A stretch of 64,000 nucleotides of DNA from Monosporascus cannonballus (taxonomy: Eukaryota > Ascomycota > Sordariomycetes > Xylariales): positions 248,001 to 312,000 of the forward strand of contig QJNS01000049.1 in the NCBI GenBank assembly GCA_004154925.1, in the 5' to 3' direction. The notes under the pieces are model-generated. The model made no database searches, was not told where the DNA came from, and saw only the letters and a program-made list of their open reading frames with translations. Of this stretch, positions 58,270-64,000 are shown piece after piece. Numbering within the stretch: the stretch's first letter is position 1; every line of letters starts with the position of its first letter. A program made the translations under genes and the position numbers.

Positions 58270-60070
58270 CGTCGGTCTATTATTCCATCTTACGTATATC
58301 GTATATCATATATCGGGAGGGCAGACGAGACAAACAATGATCCTCAGCCAAAGAGAAATTCCTACTTCGTATACGAAACTGAGATACAATACTGAGGTGT
58401 CTAAGTACATATGTAGATGAAGAGGTGTGATTGATTCTACGATATAATGAGCCATCGACTCTCTGATAACAGCTAATGCCTTATCGAGATAAGATATGCA
58501 CTTATGATATGCCGAGCGTGCGGTGTCAAGATATGTATGCAGGTCTGTACCTTGGCAATGCCGAAAAAGTAGGTATAATGCAATTACCTACCGAGGTAGT
58601 AATGCGGGCAACATGCCGATGTGCCAAACAGGTACTGGTGCATTTGCATACCTAGTAGGTTGACGCTGGATGATGTGCAGAGATGTGCAGATGAGTTCTC
58701 ACAAACCCCACCTTACAGTAGACTATCGAATTGGTATGTAAGCAACAGGTACTTGAAGTTCTGCATTGAATTGTTTAGCTTTAGGGGCCAAGTCAACCCC
58801 ACCGTGTCCTTCCCGTGCAGTGCAGTGCAGCGGCAGGATGGTGCTCCATAATTTCGCGTAATGCTCGTTGACCCGCGTCCACATCTCGCGCTCCTTCCCG
58901 CATAATTATTCACCTTAGTGGGGGGTGTATGGGAAGTTACGAGGCCTGCACACAACTCTATGTGCAACAGCCCTTGCAACCAGATTAGGGGTACACCAAA
59001 ACGGTCCTTTGCTCCCTTACTTTTCCTCCTCCCTCGTTCCAGTCGCGACTTGGACACGACCTCACGCGAAACTGACACGTCCAACATATCTCATCCCACC
59101 AAAATTTCTAAGCAAGTTCCCGGTCACGGTCACTCAGTCGGCACATCTTTAATTGATTTCCTCTTTCGGATACCTGGATATCGGGAACCTTGCTTTGACC
59201 AACGTTGCCCTTACCACAGTACATACTTATCTCGTACATGGTAACCGATCCCGGGTTGAAGTGCACATCTTACGGGTGTCTTCGCAATTGGTTTTTATGA
59301 GTTGTGATGAGGTGCCGTGAGATTATTATCTGCTTCGCCTAAGAGAGTGCACTTGAGTCTTGAGAGAATTCGTATACACATACGCATACACTCCTACTCC
59401 TACACCCACACCCACGCATGTCAAATCGCCGTACAGGGGCATTGTTTTCGCCTGTGTTCGTGTTGCATTCATTCGGAGGTCGGCTATAACAATAACGGGC
59501 ACTGGCTTTATCAGCGCACACGAATAATAAATAACATCGTCATCTTGCCCGTCATTCAACTCAAAGTAGGTATATCATCGAGGCAGCTCCGGCCAACCCG
59601 TCCAATCTTTTAGCGCACAACGCCGGTACCTCGCTCCGGGAACAAGCCCCATCCAGCCTCACCTTGTTCGACGGGCTCAGGGATCTACCGCCAAATCCTG
59701 GACCTCAACTTCGGTCTTTATCTGACCACCCAGACATATCTCGCCGATACGTCTATCTGGTTGATGAAGACCTCAGCCTAGAATATAATAAGAAAGTGGG
59801 AAAAGAAGAAAAGGCAGCTGATGGCCTTGGCAACCGTCACAACTCATGATCACTACCTACGTCGCGATAATCACCAGCTTCCCGAGAATCCAGCCGCCTC
59901 AGTATCCTCTTTCTCCTTGTCCGTGACCGGCCCCCCGCCTCAGCGACCGACATTTCAGCATTGCGCATCCAAGCAGTACCAGCATCAACCCGGACGCCGC
60001 CGCCGGTTCTGCGGCCGCAAGATAGGCCAACATTTCGCAGTCCCAACCATCTTCGCAACAATCTTTCTCC
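58270..60070. other. Promoter region between the LYR gene and the APSES factor
   Basis: The stretch has no supported gene except possible 5' exon material of the APSES factor near its right end, where the sequence becomes Gln/Ser-rich (QPSSQQSF) before 60,071. A CA-rich simple-sequence stretch lies near 59,370-59,420. Short direct repeats around CTACC/GGTAG occur near 58,580-58,610. Confidence 0.5.
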
Positions 60071-62692
60071 ATGAGCCAGCCGTCCTCACAACACTTTCGC
60101 CAGTTTTCCGACTCTAACATGAGGATGGCAAATAGCCACAGTGGCGGTCATAATAACCATGAGGCACCTCAGATCTACTCCGTAGGTCCAGCCCAGACCC
60201 GGTCTATGGGGCTTGAGGATTACCCGGTAAATTTCGAACTTGTGCGCTAACCGGGACTATCTAGGCCGTATACTCGGGTGTCGATGTGTATGAGATGGAG
60301 GTCAACGGTATCGCAGTCATGCGCCGCCGACACGATAGCTGCTTGAACGCAACACAGATCCTCAAGGTCGCCAATATCGATAAGGGGAAGCGCACGAAGA
60401 TTCTCGAAAAGGAGATCCAGACGGGCGAGCACGAGAAGGTCCAGGGCGGTTACGGGAAGTATCAGGGGACATGGATCAAATTCGAGCGGGGTGTCGAGGT
60501 CTGCCGACAATACGGCGTCGAAGAGCTCCTGCATCCCTTGTTAACCTACGATATGGGTCAGGATGGGGGTATCGCGGGCAGAGGCGATTTCAATACGCCC
60601 ACCAAGGAGCAGGCGTTGGCCGCCCAGAGGAAGAGAATGTATAATGCCAACAACGAAGCGCGCACCAACGGGGTATCGGGTACCTTCTTCAAGAATATCT
60701 CGAGCACGGCGTCTAATGCGGTCGCTGCTATTAGCAAGGCCAGCAGAGCTCGCTTCGAATCCCCCGGTCCCAGAGGTCGAAACAGCCCCTCCCGGCCGCC
60801 CAGCTTCAGCCGCCAGTCCTCTATGCAGAATGCCGACGACTTCCCCTGCAACTCCCAGCAGAGTTTCGTCTCGGATTATGGGCAGAACGTAGACTCGGCT
60901 TATTCCACGCAGAACACCCAGATCTTCAACGGCGACGACCCCCCGAGGAAACGCCAGAGAGTGGTTACCCCGGCGGATAGTTTTGGTTACGCCTCGCAGT
61001 CCATGGAGATATACGCCAACAACTTCCCTGGCTCTCCCACAGAACCCAATGAGTCCTTCATCTACTCACAGGCCGGTATCAACATCCACGAGAACGACGC
61101 CGCGCGCCTGCAGCCATTGCCGTTCGAGGTCTCGCCCGAGGCCGAGCATAAGCGAAATTTGTTAATGGGTCTTTTCCTACCCTCAAATGCGGAGGTCAAC
61201 GAGCAGGCGCAATACGACGCCTTGTCAAATCTAAGTCCTCTAGACCTTGATTCACCCATCGACGCTAGCAGCCATACGGCCCTACACTGGGCAGCTACGC
61301 TAGCGCGTATACCGCTGTTGAGGGCTCTGATATCAGCAGGTTCGAGCCCCTATCGAGTTAACGCGTCGGGCGAGACGGCTCTTATGAGGGCGTCAGCCGT
61401 CACCAACAACTCGGATCAGGTCTCGTTCCCCGAGCTTCTGGACGTCCTGGGTAACACAATCGACATTCGCGACAACCGGGGCCGTACGGTGCTGCACCAC
61501 ATCGCCGTCACCAGCGCCGTCAAGGGCCGTAGCCACTCCAGCAGGTATTACCTCGAGAGCCTGCTGGAATGGGTCGTGCGCCAGGGCAGCGGCGGCGGGC
61601 CGGGCAGCCAGGGCGCGAACGGGGCGGCGGGCGCGCCGAGGATGGGCATCGGACGCTTCATGAGCGAGATCGTCAACGCCCAGGACAAGTCGGGCGACAC
61701 GGCGCTCAACATCGCCGCCCGCATCGGCAACCGCAGCATCATTTCCCAGCTGCTGGAGGTAGGAGCCGACCCCAGCATTGCCAACAAGGCCGGCTTGCGG
61801 CCGGTGGATTTCGGGGTCGGCGGCGACATAAACGGAGAGGACGGAATGGGCATGAACGGCGATATGGTCGCGGCCGACAGGATCGGTGTCGTCGGCAATA
61901 GTCAGAAGACAAGAGAAAGCAGTGACGAGATTATCACCTGTAAGTTTACCCTGTGCTTCCCCTTTCCCCAGGCTATAATTCCCCGGTTCGACATATCATA
62001 TATTGCGAGCTGCTAACAATCTCGCAGCAATTACGCTCCTCCTAGACGAGACATCAGCCAGTTTCCAGTCGGAGCTCAAAAAGAAGCAGCTGGACCTGGA
62101 CTCTTTACATGCGTCATTGAGGACGACTTCGACGCAATTGGGCGAAGCGCGGCGGTCATTGGAAGCCCTGCAGGCGGCTGCCAAGATACAGTTACTGACC
62201 CGGCAGAAGATCGTCAACCTTGCCCGAGCACGCGATGAAGAACACAAGCGCCTGCTGCGCTTGGAACAGGCCCACGGGCGCTTAGATGGTGCTTCCGGCG
62301 GGGCCTGGGAGACGGAGCTTTCCTTGGTCCTCGAGAAGACGGTCAACTCCAGTCCCACCTCGAATAGCAATATTAACGGCAGCAGCGAAGACTCCAACGC
62401 CCCCACGGCAGCGACCTGCACCGAATTGCCACCATCGACTATCATACGGGCGCGCATAACCGCCCTCAGGTCCCGCGCGGACGCGACGCGTAAGAACGTG
62501 GCGGCGCTCCGGGGCCGCAGCAGGGACACTGAGATCAAGTACCGGCGGGTGGTGGCGCTGTGCACGGGCGTACCCGAAGCTGAGGTCGAGCAAGTGGTCG
62601 ATAACCTGCTGCGCGCCGTGGAGAGCGAGAAGGGCGAGCTAGAGCTGGGAAGGGTGAGGAGGTTTTTGGGGGGTGTCGAAGACGGCGTCTGA
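60071..62692 (+). CDS. APSES/ankyrin cell-cycle transcription factor (Mbp1/Res-like), 831 aa
   Basis: Exons are 60,071-60,226, 60,265-61,939 and 62,028-62,692. The first intron is only 38 bp (GTAAAT, GCTAAC branch, CTAG) and the second 88 bp. The APSES DNA-binding domain spans roughly residues 50-150, with VMRRRHDSCLNATQILKVA and GGYGKYQGTWIKFERG. A basic cluster PPRKRQR follows. Ankyrin repeats cover about 395-600 (HTALHWAA, GETALMRAS, GRTVLHHIA, GDTALNIAA). The C-terminal exon is a coiled coil (SFQSELKKKQLDLDSLHASL) that in the family dimerises with the Swi6-type partner. It would drive G1/S genes through MCB-like sites. The start is uncertain: in-frame ATGs at 60,071 and 60,119 are both possible, and a further 5' exon cannot be excluded. 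Confidence 0.92.
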
Positions 62693-63777
62693 CGCATTGG
62701 TTGAAATCTGAGGCATCGCGTGGTTGATGGGTCGGCCGGCTGGTTGGTATTGTGGTTTTTGATCCTTCTTGAGTTTCGGACGGCTGCGAGAATCTAGGTG
62801 TTCCTAGGAGTTCCCGGGGAGTAGTAGGGAGTTGGAGTTTTGTTCTGTATCATCATCCCCCCTAGCCCGGGTTGGATGGTCCGGATGAATGCCGTCGTTT
62901 TGTTGTTGACATGTGGCAAAGCGGGGGGGCGGGCAGGAGGGAAAGGGCATGTATTGCATACCTCGTGGCATTTGTACGGAATTTTGTTGTTGTTTGGCTG
63001 GCTGGCTGGCCTCCTGACTTTGATAGCGAACCCTTGGGCTGGTACGTACGTACGCATGGATGGACGGAGCGTACCATTATTTGTCGGCTTCATCTGCGTG
63101 GCAGCACTATATCCCCCTTCTTGTTAGGTGTCGGATACATTACCACCTGTTAAAAGTCATGAATGATCTGCTGGGAATGCTTGTCTATACATCATGACAT
63201 GGGGATGTAGTTTATAGAGGTGCTTCACGATGGAAAACACAGACAGGGCGTTTACATTTCTTTGATGAACGCTTTCCTGCAGGCAGCTGTGGCCGGATCC
63301 TGTTGAGTGAGACAGGGGTTGTCAACGTGCAAGCCCGTTCTCTTTGTCCCGCATACACGCTGGTGAGTCAATGGACGTTTGCTCTCAGCATTGCTCGACT
63401 AATCATCCTCCACCAGCCATGCGGCTTGATCATTAAAGATCTCTCACGTCTATCTCATGACACATCGTTAGTGGCAACACTAAACATTGGCTTAAGCACG
63501 TAAAGAGACGAGTAGACAGTTGACCTTCTGCGGCCTTGTATTGTGTCATCAGCACCATGAGAAAGCAGTCCTTTTTTTTTTATCCAGGGGGGGGGTATCT
63601 AGATGCTAATTATCATAACTCCACTCGGCCCGAGCCTGCATATGCCCATGGTCCCTCTGTCCAGTTTACCACATGCTACATGCAATATGTGTCTACACTG
63701 AAACTGCTGGACTAAGGTTATCCCTCGTCCCCTTCTATTTTCACCTAATCCAGACGGACAAACCATTCGTCTCTTTG
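62693..63777. other. Intergenic region, no gene supported
   Basis: It follows the APSES factor. It contains a (GTAC)n-like patch near 63,042-63,056 and a T10 run followed by a G9 run near 63,573-63,596. No frame shows a motif. Confidence 0.5.
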
Positions 63778-64000
63778 CTAAGGGTCATCAGAACCAGCAC
63801 CTAGCTTCGCCAGCTCGACCGCGGCCCCGCTCCACTCCCTACCCTTCGCCTTGCGCACAAGCTCCCTCACCATACTCCATACAGGGCCATCGCCGTCCAC
63901 ACCTGCATCGGCGTCGGCATCGTCGGCATCGGGAGCAGTAGCGGCAGCAGTATCACGAGAGCGGGGCCCAGAGATACGGACCCGACCGCTCTCTGCCACG
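63778..64000 (-). CDS. 3' end of an unknown protein, truncated by window edge
   Basis: The minus-strand frame runs from the window edge to a stop at 63,778. The readable part holds an Asp/Ala-rich low-complexity segment (ADDADADAGVDGDG) followed by a helical tail (SMVRELVRKAKGREWSGAAV). The true start is beyond position 64,000. The methionine at 63,999 is unlikely to be the start, but this cannot be decided. No family is recognised. Confidence 0.45.
   Translation of the reverse strand, partial: VAESGRVRISGPRSRDTAAATAPDADDADADAGVDGDGPVWSMVRELVRKAKGREWSGAAVELAKLGAGSDDP

Noticed and set aside
59821..60117. Plus-strand frame of 98 codons upstream of the APSES factor
   Set aside because: It is out of frame with the APSES exon and shows no motif. 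It probably reads through the 5' leader, though a short upstream exon cannot be excluded.

Overview
The window comes from the nuclear genome of a filamentous ascomycete (Pezizomycotina). Genes are split by short introns (38-95 bases) with GTRNGT donors, CTAAC-type branch sites and YAG acceptors. A Zn2Cys6 regulator, an APSES cell-cycle factor and a fungal-type NRPS are present, and a large transposon block carries the C-to-T/G-to-A decay expected of repeat-induced point mutation (RIP). The exact species cannot be named from this sequence.

Positions 1-24,750 form an extremely AT-rich desert of wrecked LTR retrotransposons. It holds several Ty3/Gypsy copies in both orientations, a second Gypsy lineage with its own LTR, and a Ty1/Copia element on the minus strand. 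The clearest insertion is a 6.8-kb Gypsy copy at 17,582-24,377. It has two LTRs, a 5-bp CCTAG target duplication and readable protease, reverse transcriptase (YLDD), RNase H and integrase traces. No element here has an intact reading frame.

Composition switches abruptly at about 24,750 to ordinary gene-bearing sequence. First comes a 1,765-residue NRPS (A-T-C-degenerate A-T-C, plus strand), only about 1.3 kb from the desert. It is followed by a CE1 acetylxylan esterase, an unknown secreted or membrane-anchored protein and a GT4 glycosyltransferase, all on the minus strand. Next is a mitochondrial succinyl-CoA:3-ketoacid CoA-transferase (plus) that converges on an AhpD-like protein (minus). 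A gene-poor 5-kb stretch with a frameshifted tandem coding repeat follows.

The right-hand part holds an eight-exon Zn2Cys6 transcription factor (minus), a small Rossmann-fold NAD(P)-binding protein (plus), an intron-containing tRNA-Gln(CUG), a GNAT N-acetyltransferase (plus) converging on an LYR-motif protein (minus), an MBF-type APSES/ankyrin transcription factor (plus), and the 3' end of an unknown gene leaving the window.

The NRPS is the only secondary-metabolism enzyme seen. Its immediate neighbours look like ordinary degradative or housekeeping genes, so a complete biosynthetic cluster is not demonstrated. Its domain order matches the extracellular-siderophore NRPS type (SidD/NPS6), but none of the usual siderophore acyltransferase, hydratase or transporter genes is in view. 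I re-derived exon structures by hand from splice motifs and frame continuity.
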